64,000 bases of DNA from Streptomyces sp. AC555_RSS877 (GTDB lineage Bacteria; Actinomycetota; Actinomycetes; Streptomycetales; Streptomycetaceae). The notes beneath the pieces were generated by a model. It saw only the letters and a list, made by a program, of their open reading frames with translations. It was not told the DNA's origin and did not search any database. The stretch covers positions 1 to 64,000 of the forward strand of contig NZ_JAGMUK010000221.1 of NCBI RefSeq assembly GCF_019049245.1, given 5' to 3'. Position numbers and translations under genes: made by a program. Positions within the stretch are counted from its first letter, which is position 1; every line of letters starts with the position of its first letter. Positions 1 to 8,843 of this stretch are shown here, one piece after another.

Positions 1-527
1 CGCAGGGGCTGCGGGCGGGGGCGGCGGCCGGGGCGGTGGCGGGGGCCGCGCTGCCCCTGCTGGACATGACGGGGGTGGTGGCCGGCGTCGCGCCCTGGGG
101 GTATCTCTCGCTGCTGCTGGCGGTCGCGTGCGTCGCCGGGGACCGGTTCTTCGGTGTGACGTCCGGCTGGATAAGGGACGTGGCCACGGCCCAGGCCGTG
201 CAGCGACGGCTTCAGGTGCTCCAGTTCGACTGGTCCTCGGAGTGCGTGCGGGAGGTGTTGGGGCCGGCGGACGGGACGGCGAGCGAGGCGGCCGAGCGGT
301 GTCTGGGGGTGCTGCGAAGGTTCTCCGAGGACGTGGCGGAGCTGGTGCGTACGGAGACGGCGGACTGGATGGTCGAGTTCCACACCGGTGCGTCGCCGCT
401 GGGGATCCAGTCGGCGGTGGCCGTGGGGCAGCGGGCGGACGCCGGGGCCTTTCCGGGGCGGTTTCTGCCGCCGGGAGCGGGGGCCCGGCCGAACATGCCC
501 CGCCAGCGGCCGCCGGAGCCGCGGTGA
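1..527 (+). CDS. SLATT-domain membrane protein, 5' end cut by the window
   Basis: The reading frame is open from the first base, so the true start lies upstream; the first visible in-frame start-like codon is GTG at 36. The visible part has a hydrophobic hairpin segment (APWGYLSLLLAVACVAG), then RFFGVTSGWIR and a helical stretch with QRRLQVLQFDW. This order is typical of SLATT domains, two-helix membrane modules often tied to nucleotide-sensing or conflict systems. The tail is Pro/Arg/Gly-rich. No SMODS or SLOG partner is visible on this side; the upstream neighbour is outside the window, so a defence role cannot be judged. Confidence 0.6.
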   Translation, partial: QGLRAGAAAGAVAGAALPLLDMTGVVAGVAPWGYLSLLLAVACVAGDRFFGVTSGWIRDVATAQAVQRRLQVLQFDWSSECVREVLGPADGTASEAAERCLGVLRRFSEDVAELVRTETADWMVEFHTGASPLGIQSAVAVGQRADAGAFPGRFLPPGAGARPNMPRQRPPEPR

Positions 528-559
528 CCGTGCGGGGGTGGGGTGGTGGGCGCCGGGCC

Positions 560-661
560 GTTTTCGCCCCCGCCGCCCCTTCCCGTCCCGTCCCGGGGGC
601 TGCGCCCCCGGACCCCCATCGGCCCGAAGGGCCTCGTCCTCAAACGCCGGACGGGCTGGGG
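560..661. repeat. Streptomyces GC-rich intergenic repeat, single arm
   Basis: This stretch has the module order CCCCCGCCGCCCCT, then GGGGGCTGCGCCCCC (itself a hairpin), GGCCCGAAGGGCCTCGTCCT and CGCCGGACGGGCTG. The same order recurs almost base for base at 13873-13978. It lies between the convergent SLATT and kinase genes, where the inner hairpin could stop transcription from both sides. Such dispersed repeats are common in Streptomyces; this copy has only one arm. Confidence 0.75.
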
Positions 662-663
662 GG

Positions 664-2565
664 TCACTGTCGGGTGTACGTCAGCTTTTCGTCCGTGCCG
701 GTGTTCGTGCGCTCCAGTGTTCCGTCCGGCAGCAGGGTGATCTCGGTCGGCGCTCCCGGCGTGCAGGAGGAGCGGGGCTCGCCGCTGGTGACCGAGGACG
801 GGCCGACACTCAAGGGGCCGTCACCGCTCGGCGCTTCGAGCAGGTCTGCCTGGAAGACGCAGTGGTAGGTGCCGTTCGCGGTGGGGCCGTCGGCGACCAG
901 GGACAGGACCGTGTCGCCCGTCTCGCCCTGTTGGAGGGTCAGTTCGCGGGTGTGCAGGCCGTCGGCGTTGTCGATCGTCGTGGTCCAGGTGCCGAGGTAG
1001 CCGGCCGGGATCGCGCCGTCCGACGGCGGGGCGGAGGTCGCCGGCTCCGAGGGTGACGGGTCGTCGGGCGTGCTCTGGCCGGGGGTCGTGGGAGCGGTCG
1101 CGGTGGGGGTGGCGGTCGTGGCGGTCCCTCCGCCGCCCGTCTCCTTGTCACGGTCGCCGCTCATCAGGGCGTAGACCGTGCCGCCGGCACCGAGCGCGAC
1201 GACCAGGGCGACGAGGACGAGCAGGACGGTGGAGCGGCGGTTCTTCCCGGGGTCCTGGGGGGTCGCCGGGCCGTAGGGCGGAGCGGGGGCGGCGGGAGGC
1301 GGGCCGTAGGGCGGGGTCCCGCCGAGGCTGCCGTACTGGTTGTACGGCGGCGGGCTGCCCGGCTGCTGCGGAAAGCCGTACGCCGAGGGCTGCGGGTGTG
1401 GTTGCGGGTAGCCGTACGCGGGGTGGGCCGGGGCGGGAGCGGCCGGGCTGCCCGTGGCTGCCGGTGACGGCGTCCGGCCACCCTGGCCCGCGACGACGGT
1501 GGGCAGGTGGTCCAGCCGCGCCCCACTGCCCGGCTGCCCCGGCACGGGCGGGCCAGGGGGCGCGGCGTCGGCGACGGCGGCGTGCTCGGGAGACGCCTCG
1601 GGACCCCGGGGCGCGCCGGCCCCAGTGCCGTCACCTCCCGCCCCCTCGGGATCCTCCGCGTCCAGCAACTCCACGGCGTGCCGCCCCAGTTGCGCCACCA
1701 GCGCGCCGGGCAGCCACGGATCCCGTGACCGCCCCCCGGCCACCGTGTCCTCCGCGCCCGTGCGCTCCAGGATGCGGTCCAGCGTCGGGCGGGCCTCCGG
1801 TTCCTTCTTCAGACAGGCACGGACCAGTTCGGCGATGCCCTCGGGGACGCCCTCCAGGTCGGGCTCCTCCTGGACGATGCGGAACATCAGGGCGTGGACT
1901 CCGCTGTTGGCGGTGCCGAAGGGCAGCTTGCCGGTCGCCGCGTACGCCAGCACCGAGCCGAGGCAGAAGACGTCGCACGCGGGGGTGATCCGGTCGCCCC
2001 GGACCTGCTCGGGCGCCATGAAGCCCGGCGAGCCGACGAGCGCGCCGGTCCTGGTCAGCCCGCCGTCCGTCACCGTCTCCAGGGCGCGCGCGATGCCGAA
2101 GTCGATGACCCGTGGACCGTCGATCGTCACCAGCACGTTGGACGGCTTGAGGTCGCGGTGGATGATCCCGCCGGCGTGGATGTCCTGCAACGCGTTCGCC
2201 AGTCCGGCCGCGAGGATGCGCACGGAGCGTTCGGGCAGTGCCCCGTGGTCGTGGCCGACGACCTGCTGGAGGCTGGGGCCGGCGACGTATTTGGTGGCGA
2301 CCCACGGCACGACCGCCTCGGTGTCCGCGTCCAGCACCGGCGCCGTCCAGTACCCACCGACCTGCCGTGCGGCCTGCACCTCCTGCCGGAACCGCGCCCG
2401 GAACTCGTCCTGCGCGGCCAGCTCCTCCCGCACGAGCTTGACGGCGACCGTGCGCCCCCGGTCCGACCTGGCCAGATACACCTGGCCCATCCCGCCGGCG
2501 CCGAGCCGCGCCAACAACCGGTACGCGCCGATCCGGTGCGGATCCCCAGGCCCCAGTTTCTCCAT
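664..2565 (-). CDS. Serine/threonine protein kinase, single-pass membrane, with extracellular domain
   Basis: 633 residues from ATG at 2565, which follows a GGGGAAGG ribosome site; an upstream open extension lacks kinase features. The N-terminal Hanks-type domain (about 15-275) shows the Gly loop LGAGGMGQVY, K43 in VAVKL, the catalytic loop HRDLKPSN, DFGIAR and APEQVRG. A long Pro/Gly/Ala/Tyr-rich linker follows, then one membrane helix (TVLLVLVALVVALGAGG) and an extracellular domain of about 130 residues starting near YLGTWTTTIDN, with two cysteines that may pair. The outer domain is not PASTA and resembles the lipocalin-like sensor tails of other Streptomyces kinases. Substrate and signal are unknown. 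The convergent SLATT gene is separated by a repeat. Confidence 0.93.
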   Translation of the reverse strand: MEKLGPGDPHRIGAYRLLARLGAGGMGQVYLARSDRGRTVAVKLVREELAAQDEFRARFRQEVQAARQVGGYWTAPVLDADTEAVVPWVATKYVAGPSLQQVVGHDHGALPERSVRILAAGLANALQDIHAGGIIHRDLKPSNVLVTIDGPRVIDFGIARALETVTDGGLTRTGALVGSPGFMAPEQVRGDRITPACDVFCLGSVLAYAATGKLPFGTANSGVHALMFRIVQEEPDLEGVPEGIAELVRACLKKEPEARPTLDRILERTGAEDTVAGGRSRDPWLPGALVAQLGRHAVELLDAEDPEGAGGDGTGAGAPRGPEASPEHAAVADAAPPGPPVPGQPGSGARLDHLPTVVAGQGGRTPSPAATGSPAAPAPAHPAYGYPQPHPQPSAYGFPQQPGSPPPYNQYGSLGGTPPYGPPPAAPAPPYGPATPQDPGKNRRSTVLLVLVALVVALGAGGTVYALMSGDRDKETGGGGTATTATPTATAPTTPGQSTPDDPSPSEPATSAPPSDGAIPAGYLGTWTTTIDNADGLHTRELTLQQGETGDTVLSLVADGPTANGTYHCVFQADLLEAPSGDGPLSVGPSSVTSGEPRSSCTPGAPTEITLLPDGTLERTNTGTDEKLTYTRQ

Positions 2566-2648
2566 CGTCGCGCCGCCTTCCCCCGCCCCGCACGTGAGCA
2601 ACAGCCCGAGGATAGTGCGGCTCCACCCGGCGGTGAGCTGGGCGTTGT

Positions 2649-3110
2649 CTACGGTTCCGTAACAGGCGGGCCCACCTGTTCGAGCACCTTGGACAGCCGT
2701 TCCAGCACCCGTACGGCCTCGGCGAGTTCGGCGTCGCCGCCGTACGCCTGCGCCAGCCGGTCGGCGAACGCCGCGTGGCCGGGGTCGATGCGGGAGACGG
2801 CCGCCCGCCCCTCCTGCGTGGGCGCCAGCAGCTTGGCGCGCCGGTGTGCGGGGTTGGGCCGGTATTCGGCCAGCCCCTTCTGCACCAGCAGATCGGCGAT
2901 GCGCTGCACACTCTGCCGGGTGATGCCCATCGCGCGGGCGATGCCGGAGACCGGCAGCGGTTCGCCGAGCACCGCGCCGAGCACCTGCCACCAGGCGGCG
3001 GTGAGTGCGGCGGGCTTCGCCAGCTCCTCGGCCACGGCGAGGAACTGCCCGTTGAGCCGGAAGACGCCGAGTGCGGTGCGGCTGAACAGGTCCTGACGCT
3101 CCCGGCTCAC
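2649..3110 (-). CDS. MarR-family transcriptional regulator
   Basis: 153 residues. The start is GTG at 3110, overlapping the stop of the DJ-1 gene by four bases (GTGA), so the two are translationally coupled. The winged helix (about 55-115) includes VSGIARAMGITRQSVQRIADLLVQKGL and the wing NPAHRRAKLLAPTQEG, typical of MarR dimers. It probably represses its own operon through the inverted repeats at 3750-3783. No cysteine-based redox switch is apparent, so a small ligand is more likely. Confidence 0.9.
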   Translation of the reverse strand: MSRERQDLFSRTALGVFRLNGQFLAVAEELAKPAALTAAWWQVLGAVLGEPLPVSGIARAMGITRQSVQRIADLLVQKGLAEYRPNPAHRRAKLLAPTQEGRAAVSRIDPGHAAFADRLAQAYGGDAELAEAVRVLERLSKVLEQVGPPVTEP

Positions 3111-3715
3111 TGCTGCGCCTGCGCCTTCTCCAGCACGGCGTACGCCTCGGCGTCGGAGTCGTGGAACAGGCGGTACCAGGCGTCCAGCACCTCGCCCTCG
3201 TACACGCCGAGGAGCCCGAAGACCTCCCGGGCGAAGGCGACGGGTTCGGTGGGGCCGGCGGTGATCACGCCGCGGTCGGTGACGGCGTCCGCGTCGACGT
3301 ACCGCTCGGCGCCGCCGTATCCGGTCGCGGCCAGGTAGAAGGAGACCGCGCTGGTGTGGTCGCGGTCGTCGAGCAGGCCCTCGCGGGCGAGCCCGGCGGT
3401 GGCCCCGCAGATCGCGGCGACGGGAACGCCGGCGTCCAGGAAGGCGCGGGCCTTGCGGGCGAAGGGGGCGAGGTCGTCGGACAGGTCCCAGAGGTCGGCA
3501 CCGGGGAGGATCAGCAGGGAGCTGTCCTCGGGGCGTACGTCGTCCAGGGCCAGGTCGGGCCGGATGCCGAGGCCGCCGAGGGAGGTCACGGGCTCGCGGG
3601 CCGGGCCGACCGTGCGGATCTCGTATCCGGCGCGGGCGAGATACGCCGTCGCGTGCCCCGTCTCCCAGTCGGCGAGGGTGTCGTACACGCCGAGATGAAC
3701 GGGCTTGCGGATCAT
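3107..3715 (-). CDS. DJ-1/PfpI family protein (class I glutamine-amidotransferase fold)
   Basis: 202 residues, first gene of a two-gene operon with the MarR regulator. The nucleophile elbow AAICGATAGLA places Cys103 as the reactive cysteine, and the N-terminal strand HLGVYDTLADWE fits the family. Members include proteases, glyoxalase III-like enzymes and deglycases, and the sequence does not decide between them. Coupling to a MarR regulator suggests induction by a toxic or electrophilic compound (inference). Confidence 0.85.
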   Translation of the reverse strand: MIRKPVHLGVYDTLADWETGHATAYLARAGYEIRTVGPAREPVTSLGGLGIRPDLALDDVRPEDSSLLILPGADLWDLSDDLAPFARKARAFLDAGVPVAAICGATAGLAREGLLDDRDHTSAVSFYLAATGYGGAERYVDADAVTDRGVITAGPTEPVAFAREVFGLLGVYEGEVLDAWYRLFHDSDAEAYAVLEKAQAQQ

Positions 3716-3749
3716 GGCTGCCTCCTCGGGCGTTCACTGATTCCCTTGA

Positions 3750-3785
3750 TGACAACATCCTGTCATTTCGACAGGAGGCTGTCAA
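3750..3785 (-). promoter_or_regulatory. Promoter and operator of the DJ-1/marR operon
   Basis: On the minus strand TTGACA (3785-3780) is followed by a 17-base spacer and CAGGAT (3762-3757), a good vegetative promoter. Two inverted repeats overlap it: GACAG-GAGG-CTGTC (3770-3783) over the spacer and TGACA-ACATCC-TGTCA (3750-3765) over the -10. This is where an autorepressing MarR dimer would sit. The divergent aminotransferase starts at 3905 and may share control. Confidence 0.7.
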
Positions 3786-3904
3786 TATGACCTCCTCGGC
3801 GCTCCACCACCCCCGCCCTCTTCGACAACCTGTCGCGGAAAGCCCCCGTCCACAGACAGGACGCCGATACCGCTTCCACATCGCGGACATTTACTCTCGG
3901 GTCC

Positions 3905-5260
3905 ATGACCCCTCAGCCAAACCCCGAGGTCGGCGCCGCCGTGAAGGCCGCGGACCGTGCGCACGTGTTCCACTCCTGGTCCGCGCAGGAGCTCATCGAC
4001 CCGCTCGCCGTGGCCGGCGCGGAGGGGTCGTACTTCTGGGACTACGACGGCAACCGGTACCTCGACTTCACCAGCGGGCTCGTCTACACCAACATCGGCT
4101 ACCAGCACCCCAAGGTCGTCGCCGCGATCCAGGAACAGGCCGCGACCCTGACGACCTTCGCGCCCGCCTTCGCGCTGGAGGCCCGGTCGGAGGCGGCACG
4201 GCTGATCGCCGAGCGGACGCCCGGTGACCTGGACAAGATCTTCTTCACCAACGCCGGCGCCGACGCCGTGGAGCACGCCGTGCGCATGGCGCGGCTGCAC
4301 ACGGGCCGGCCGAAGGTGCTGTCGGCGTACCGCTCGTACCACGGCGGCACCCAGCAGGCGATCAACCTCACCGGTGACCCGCGCCGCTGGGCATCCGACG
4401 GTGCCGCGGCCGGTGTCGTGCACTTCTGGGCGCCCTTCCTGTACCGCTCCCGCTTCTACGCCGAGACCGAGGAGCAGGAGTGCGCGCGGGCCCTGGAGCA
4501 CCTGGAGACGACGATCGCCTTCGAGGGGCCGGGGACGGTCGCTGCGATCCTCCTGGAGACCATTCCGGGAACGGCCGGGATCATGATCCCGCCGCCGGGC
4601 TACCTCGCCGGCGTCCGTGAGATCTGCGACAAGTACGGCATCGTCTTCATCCTGGACGAGGTCATGGCCGGTTTCGGGCGGACCGGCGAGTGGTTCGCGG
4701 CGGACCTGTTCGACGTCGTGCCGGACCTGATGACCTTCGCCAAGGGTGTGAACTCCGGGTACGTGCCGCTCGGCGGTGTCGCGATCTCCGGGGCGATCGC
4801 GGAGACCTTCGGGAAGCGGCCCTACCCGGGCGGACTGACGTACTCGGGGCATCCGCTGGCGTGTGCGGCGGCCGTCGCGACGATCAACGTGATGGCCGAG
4901 GAGGGCGTCGTCGAGAACGCGGCCCGGCTCGGGGCGGACCTCGTGGCCCCCGCACTGCGGGAGCTGGCCGGGCGGCACCCTTCGGTGGGCGAGGTACGCG
5001 GTGTCGGCATGTTCTGGGCGATCGAGCTGGTGAAGAACCAGGAGACCCGCGAGCCGCTGGTGCCGTACAACGCGGCCGGTGAGGCGAACGCGCCGATGGC
5101 CGCGTTCGGTGCCGCGGTGAAGGCCGGCGGGGTGTGGCCGTTCATCAACATGAACCGGACGCATGTGGTGCCGCCGTGCAACGCGAGTGAGGCGGAGCTG
5201 AAGGAAGGGCTGGCGGCGCTGGACACGGCGCTGTCCGTGGCGGACGAGTACACGGAGTAG
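3905..5260 (+). CDS. Class III (omega) PLP-dependent aminotransferase
   Basis: 451 residues. Fold type I motifs of class III enzymes are clear: FTNAGADAVEHAVRMARLHTG (PLP phosphate site), SYHGGT, LDEVMAGFGRTG with the cofactor-binding Asp, and the Schiff-base lysine K280 in TFAKGVNSGY. Class III enzymes move amino groups from omega-amino acids or amines (beta-alanine, GABA, taurine, putrescine) to pyruvate or 2-oxoglutarate; the substrate cannot be read here. A GntR/FCD regulator lies 101 nt downstream in the same direction, suggesting substrate-induced amine catabolism. Confidence 0.9.
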   Translation: MTPQPNPEVGAAVKAADRAHVFHSWSAQELIDPLAVAGAEGSYFWDYDGNRYLDFTSGLVYTNIGYQHPKVVAAIQEQAATLTTFAPAFALEARSEAARLIAERTPGDLDKIFFTNAGADAVEHAVRMARLHTGRPKVLSAYRSYHGGTQQAINLTGDPRRWASDGAAAGVVHFWAPFLYRSRFYAETEEQECARALEHLETTIAFEGPGTVAAILLETIPGTAGIMIPPPGYLAGVREICDKYGIVFILDEVMAGFGRTGEWFAADLFDVVPDLMTFAKGVNSGYVPLGGVAISGAIAETFGKRPYPGGLTYSGHPLACAAAVATINVMAEEGVVENAARLGADLVAPALRELAGRHPSVGEVRGVGMFWAIELVKNQETREPLVPYNAAGEANAPMAAFGAAVKAGGVWPFINMNRTHVVPPCNASEAELKEGLAALDTALSVADEYTE

Positions 5261-5361
5261 TCACCTGGACCAATGTTGCGCCGATTCGAACGCGTAAGGT
5301 GGCGTGCTCGTAGACATGTACGTGTACGCCACCGGATCGCGACGAGGGAGACGCCCCGACC

Positions 5362-6063
5362 ATGCCCGGCCGTAGCGGCAACGGCGCCGTGACCCGCAGC
5401 ACCCTGCGGCAGCAGATCGCCGACGCGCTTCGAGACGAGGTGCTGGCGGGGCGGCTGCAGCCGGGGCAGGAGTTCACTGTGAAGGAGATCGCCGAGCAGT
5501 ACGGCGTCTCCGCGACACCCGTGCGCGAGGCGCTGGTGGACCTGTCCGCGCAGGGCCTCCTGGAGGCCGACCAGCACCGGGGCTTCAGGGTGCACGAGTA
5601 CTCGGTCGAGGACTTCCGGGGCATCCTCGAGGCCCGCGCCCTGGTCACCGACGGAATGTTCCAGGCGCTCGACAACGGCCACCTGGGCTACCGCGACCTC
5701 GACGACCCCCGTACGGCCGCCGCCGTGGCGGGTATACGCCGCCGCGCCGACGAGGCACAGCGCGCCGCGGCCGCCGGTGACCTCACCGTCCTGATCGGCT
5801 ACGACCTGCGCTTCTGGCGCGAACTGAGCAGCATGTTCGGCAACCGCTACCTCGCCGACTTCCTGCACCGGCTGCGCGTGCAGTCCTGGGTGTGCACGGT
5901 GCAGCACCTGCGTCGCCTGACCGACCTGCGCGGCTGCCTGTGGCACGGCCACACCGAACTGGTGGACGCCCTGGCCGGGCACGACACCAAGGCCGCCCGC
6001 TCGATCGTCGCCGCGTACAACGCGGACTCCCTGGCCCTGATCGAACGCCTCGCCACGGGGTGA
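5362..6063 (+). CDS. GntR-family regulator (FadR/FCD subfamily)
   Basis: 233 residues. The N-terminal winged helix has TLRQQIADALRDEVLAGRL and VKEIAEQYGVSATPVREAL; the C-terminal all-helical FCD-type effector domain runs from about residue 80, with RFWRELSSMFGN and a late HTELVDALAGHD whose histidine may bind metal or ligand. It probably controls the upstream aminotransferase. The leader contains two GTAC palindromes near 5318-5330 (ATGTACGTGTACG), a possible self-operator. Confidence 0.88.
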   Translation: MPGRSGNGAVTRSTLRQQIADALRDEVLAGRLQPGQEFTVKEIAEQYGVSATPVREALVDLSAQGLLEADQHRGFRVHEYSVEDFRGILEARALVTDGMFQALDNGHLGYRDLDDPRTAAAVAGIRRRADEAQRAAAAGDLTVLIGYDLRFWRELSSMFGNRYLADFLHRLRVQSWVCTVQHLRRLTDLRGCLWHGHTELVDALAGHDTKAARSIVAAYNADSLALIERLATG

Positions 6064-6194
6064 GCCGGGCCGGGCCGGGTATGTGACGTGCACAGGGGCA
6101 GCCGACCCGGGGCCGCACCGACTACCCTGCCTTGACCACCGTGTGACGACCACTGTGACGACCGCAGCGCTGCGAGTGACCGAGGAGCTGACTT

Positions 6195-6845
6195 TTGGCC
6201 TGTGACCTGTGGCTGGTGCCGCTCGTAGACGTGTTGTGCCACACCCCGGACAATCCGTTCGCCGAGGAACTCGCGCAATACAACAAGGTGCTCGCCGAGG
6301 CCGGGCTCCCGCCGGTTCCGGTGTACCAGTACATGCCGGGACTGTCCGGCGAGGTCGCGCCGGTGGCCGGCTTCGACTACGACGCGCTGCACTTCCTGCG
6401 CCGCGCCTACCTGCTCCAGGTCTGCGGGCTGCCGGTGACGCCGGTGGACGAACTGGGCGGCGACTACGAGCAGTTGCTGGAGATGTTCGAGGCGACGGCC
6501 CAGCAGTCCCACCTGGTGTGGCACTACGACCACGCGGGCGCGTACGTCCCCGTGGACTTCCCGCACCCGCTGTCCAACGACGAACTCCTCGCGGGCGGCG
6601 GCCCCCTCGGCTCGTCCCAGACGCTGCTGCGGGAGCTGGAGTTCGTCGCCCCGTCACTCGGCATCGACCCGGCCAACCCTCCGGCGCCCCCGGAGGCACC
6701 GCCCGGTCCCACGGAGCTGGAGGAGCCGGCCGCACCGGTTCCCTACGACCCCAGCCCCTTCGCCCGCGAACGTCACGTGTGGCTCGGCCTGCACGCCGCG
6801 GCGACGCGCAGTCTGGCCCAGGGGTCGATGATCATCTTCAGCTGA
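6195..6845 (+). CDS. Conserved protein of unknown function
   Basis: 216 residues from an unusual TTG start, chosen because GAGGAG sits at a good distance (6183-6188) and the protein reads well from MACDLWLVPLVDVLCH. No signal peptide or membrane helix is seen. It is rich in Pro, Leu and Tyr, with a Pro/Ala-rich loop (FVAPSLGIDPANPPAPP) before a conserved-looking end (RHVWLGLHAAATRSL). I do not recognise a family. It converges with the small gene at 6848-7141 with two bases between stops. Confidence 0.7.
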   Translation: MACDLWLVPLVDVLCHTPDNPFAEELAQYNKVLAEAGLPPVPVYQYMPGLSGEVAPVAGFDYDALHFLRRAYLLQVCGLPVTPVDELGGDYEQLLEMFEATAQQSHLVWHYDHAGAYVPVDFPHPLSNDELLAGGGPLGSSQTLLRELEFVAPSLGIDPANPPAPPEAPPGPTELEEPAAPVPYDPSPFARERHVWLGLHAAATRSLAQGSMIIFS

Positions 6846-6847
6846 GG

Positions 6848-7141
6848 TCAGCGACCCAGCCGGGAGAGGCCCTTCTGGACGTCCTCGTGGTTCATCACCG
6901 GGGTGTAGGTGATCTTGGCGCCCAGGTTCATGAAGAACGGCTCGCTGATCACCGGCATCTGCGAGCTGTCCTGCGTGTCGAAGACCATGCAGGCGGTGCG
7001 CTGGCCGTTCTCGGAGGTGAAGTAGGCCGCTTCGGGCTTGATCTGTTCCAGCGACGCCTCGATCAGTTTCGGCAGGGTGCCGTTCTGGATGGCCTCGTTC
7101 GCCTTCTCCGTGTCCATGGACACCTTGAGCAGTACGCGCAT
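6848..7141 (-). CDS. Small conserved hypothetical protein (ferredoxin-like fold likely)
   Basis: 97 residues from ATG at 7141; a GTG nine bases upstream touches the AGGAG ribosome site directly and is less likely. The sequence MRVLLKVSMDTEKANEAI, then YFTSENGQRTACMVFD and FFMNLGAKITYTPVM, resembles small dimeric alpha-beta barrel or EthD-like proteins. No catalytic motif is evident. It lies between purA (upstream, same strand, with a terminator between) and the convergent unknown. Confidence 0.7.
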   Translation of the reverse strand: MRVLLKVSMDTEKANEAIQNGTLPKLIEASLEQIKPEAAYFTSENGQRTACMVFDTQDSSQMPVISEPFFMNLGAKITYTPVMNHEDVQKGLSRLGR

Positions 7142-7257
7142 CGCGCTCACCTCTCCTGTGGGGAATCACGCAGACACGATCAGGCTATGCCCGATAAATC
7201 CGGTTAGTTCCTACACAAACCGCCCTCCCTTCACGTCGACTCGGGCGATGCACGCGC

Positions 7258-7291
7258 GTGTGCCCCCGTCCGAGACCGGACGGGGGCACAC
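7258..7291. terminator. Intrinsic terminator downstream of purA
   Basis: A perfect 14-bp stem, GTGTGCCCCCGTCC / GGACGGGGGCACAC, with a six-base loop, 68 nt past the purA stop on the minus strand. It separates purA from the small gene at 6848-7141. Confidence 0.8.
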
Positions 7292-7358
7292 GCGGGAGAA
7301 CAGACATCTCTGCTGCACAGGACCCCTGCTGAACAGGACCCCTGCCGAACTGCCGTTC

Positions 7359-8642
7359 CTAGATGAACGAGTTGATCTCGATCGTCTCGTCCCGGCCCGG
7401 ACCCACGCCGATCGCGGAGATCGGGGCGCCGGACATCGCCTCCAGCGCCTTGACGTAGTCCTGGGCGTTCTTCGGGAGGTCGGAGAAGGACTTCGCCTTG
7501 GAGATGTCCTCGGACCAGCCCGGCAGCATCTCGTAGACCGGCTTCGCGTGGTGGAAGTCGGACTGGGAGTACGGGAGTTCCTCGACGCGCTTGCCGTCGA
7601 TCTCGTACGCCACGCAGACCGGGATCTGCTCCCAGCCGGTGAGGACGTCCAGCTTGGTGAGGAAGAAGTCGGTCAGGCCGTTCACCCGGGTCGCGTACCG
7701 CGCGATCACCGCGTCGAACCAGCCGCAGCGACGGTCACGACCGGTCGTGACGCCCTTCTCGCCGCCGATGCGGCGCAGCGCCTCGCCGTCCTCGTCGAAG
7801 AGCTCCGTGGGGAACGGGCCCGCGCCGACGCGGGTCGTGTACGCCTTCAGGATGCCGATGACCCGGCTGATCTTCGTCGGGCCGACTCCGGAGCCCGTGC
7901 AGGCGCCGCCCGCGGTCGGGTTCGAGGAGGTGACGAAGGGGTACGTGCCGTGGTCGATGTCCAGGAGGGTGCCCTGGCCGCCCTCGAAGAGGACCACCTT
8001 GTCGTTCTCCAGGGCCTGGTTGAGGACCAGGACCGTGTCGGCGACGTACGGCGCGAGCCTGTCGGCGTAGGTCAGCAGCTCCTCGACCACCTGGTCGACG
8101 GCGATCGCCCGCCGGTTGTAGAGCTTGGTGAGGATCTGGTTCTTGACGTCGAGTGCCGCCTCGACCTTCTGCGTGAGGATCGACTCGTCGTACAGATCCT
8201 GGACGCGGATGCCGACGCGGTTGATCTTGTCCGCGTACGTCGGGCCGATGCCGCGCCCGGTGGTCCCGATCTTCCGCTTCCCGAGGAAGCGTTCCGTCAC
8301 CTTGTCGACAGTGACGTTGTACGGCGTGATGATGTGGGCGTTACCACTGATCAGGAGCTTGGACGTGTCGACGCCACGCTCGTTCAGTCCGTTCAGCTCG
8401 GAGAACAGGACCGACGGGTCGACGACGACTCCGTTGCCGATGACCGGGGTGCACCCCGGCGAGAGGATTCCGGAAGGGAGGAGGTGGAGGGCGTACTTCT
8501 GATCGCCCACGACTACCGTGTGGCCGGCGTTGTTGCCGCCCTGGTAGCGCACCACATAGTCCACCGAGCCACCGAGCAGGTCGGTTGCCTTTCCCTTGCC
8601 TTCGTCACCCCACTGAGCACCGAGCAGCACAAGTGCGGGCAC
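7359..8642 (-). CDS. purA: Adenylosuccinate synthase
   Basis: 427 residues, the standard length. It catalyses the GTP-dependent condensation of IMP with aspartate, the first committed step from IMP to AMP. The P-loop/catalytic motif QWGDEGKGK includes Asp13, the general base; NNAGHT supplies the catalytic His41; TTGRGIGPTY and TTGRDRRCGWFD are family signatures. Cytosolic. It is transcribed alone, with a 14-bp-stem terminator downstream. A strong hairpin stands about 140 nt upstream of its start. Confidence 0.98.
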   Translation of the reverse strand: MPALVLLGAQWGDEGKGKATDLLGGSVDYVVRYQGGNNAGHTVVVGDQKYALHLLPSGILSPGCTPVIGNGVVVDPSVLFSELNGLNERGVDTSKLLISGNAHIITPYNVTVDKVTERFLGKRKIGTTGRGIGPTYADKINRVGIRVQDLYDESILTQKVEAALDVKNQILTKLYNRRAIAVDQVVEELLTYADRLAPYVADTVLVLNQALENDKVVLFEGGQGTLLDIDHGTYPFVTSSNPTAGGACTGSGVGPTKISRVIGILKAYTTRVGAGPFPTELFDEDGEALRRIGGEKGVTTGRDRRCGWFDAVIARYATRVNGLTDFFLTKLDVLTGWEQIPVCVAYEIDGKRVEELPYSQSDFHHAKPVYEMLPGWSEDISKAKSFSDLPKNAQDYVKALEAMSGAPISAIGVGPGRDETIEINSFI

Positions 8643-8782
8643 GCGCGTACACCCCTTCCGGGCGGGGCATGTCCAAGGTCAGAGGCGTACGCGCCATTGA
8701 CTGTGCCTCGCACAGCCTGTTTCGTACACCGGCGGCCTTCGTTGGCCGCAACCCGTCGGACCGGATGCCCCGGAATAGACGA

Positions 8783-8810
8783 AGCCCCTGGCGCAATAGC
8801 GCAAGGGGCT
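8783..8810. promoter_or_regulatory. Hairpin in the purA / DAGK-like divergent leader region
   Basis: AGCCCCT and GCGC pair with GCGC and AGGGGCT around an AATA loop, with one internal mismatch. Both flanking genes point away from it, so it is not an ordinary terminator. It would lie in the 5' leader of at least one transcript, 33 nt before the DAGK-like start or 141 nt before purA. Its function is unknown. Confidence 0.45.
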
Positions 8811-8843
8811 CTTGCACAAAGATGCTACCCGAGGAAGCGAGGC

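Noticed and set aside
2566..2991. N-terminal extension of the Ser/Thr kinase frame
   Set aside because: These 142 codons are antisense-free but overlap the MarR gene in another frame and read as Arg/Ala-rich noise. The ATG at 2565 has a ribosome site.
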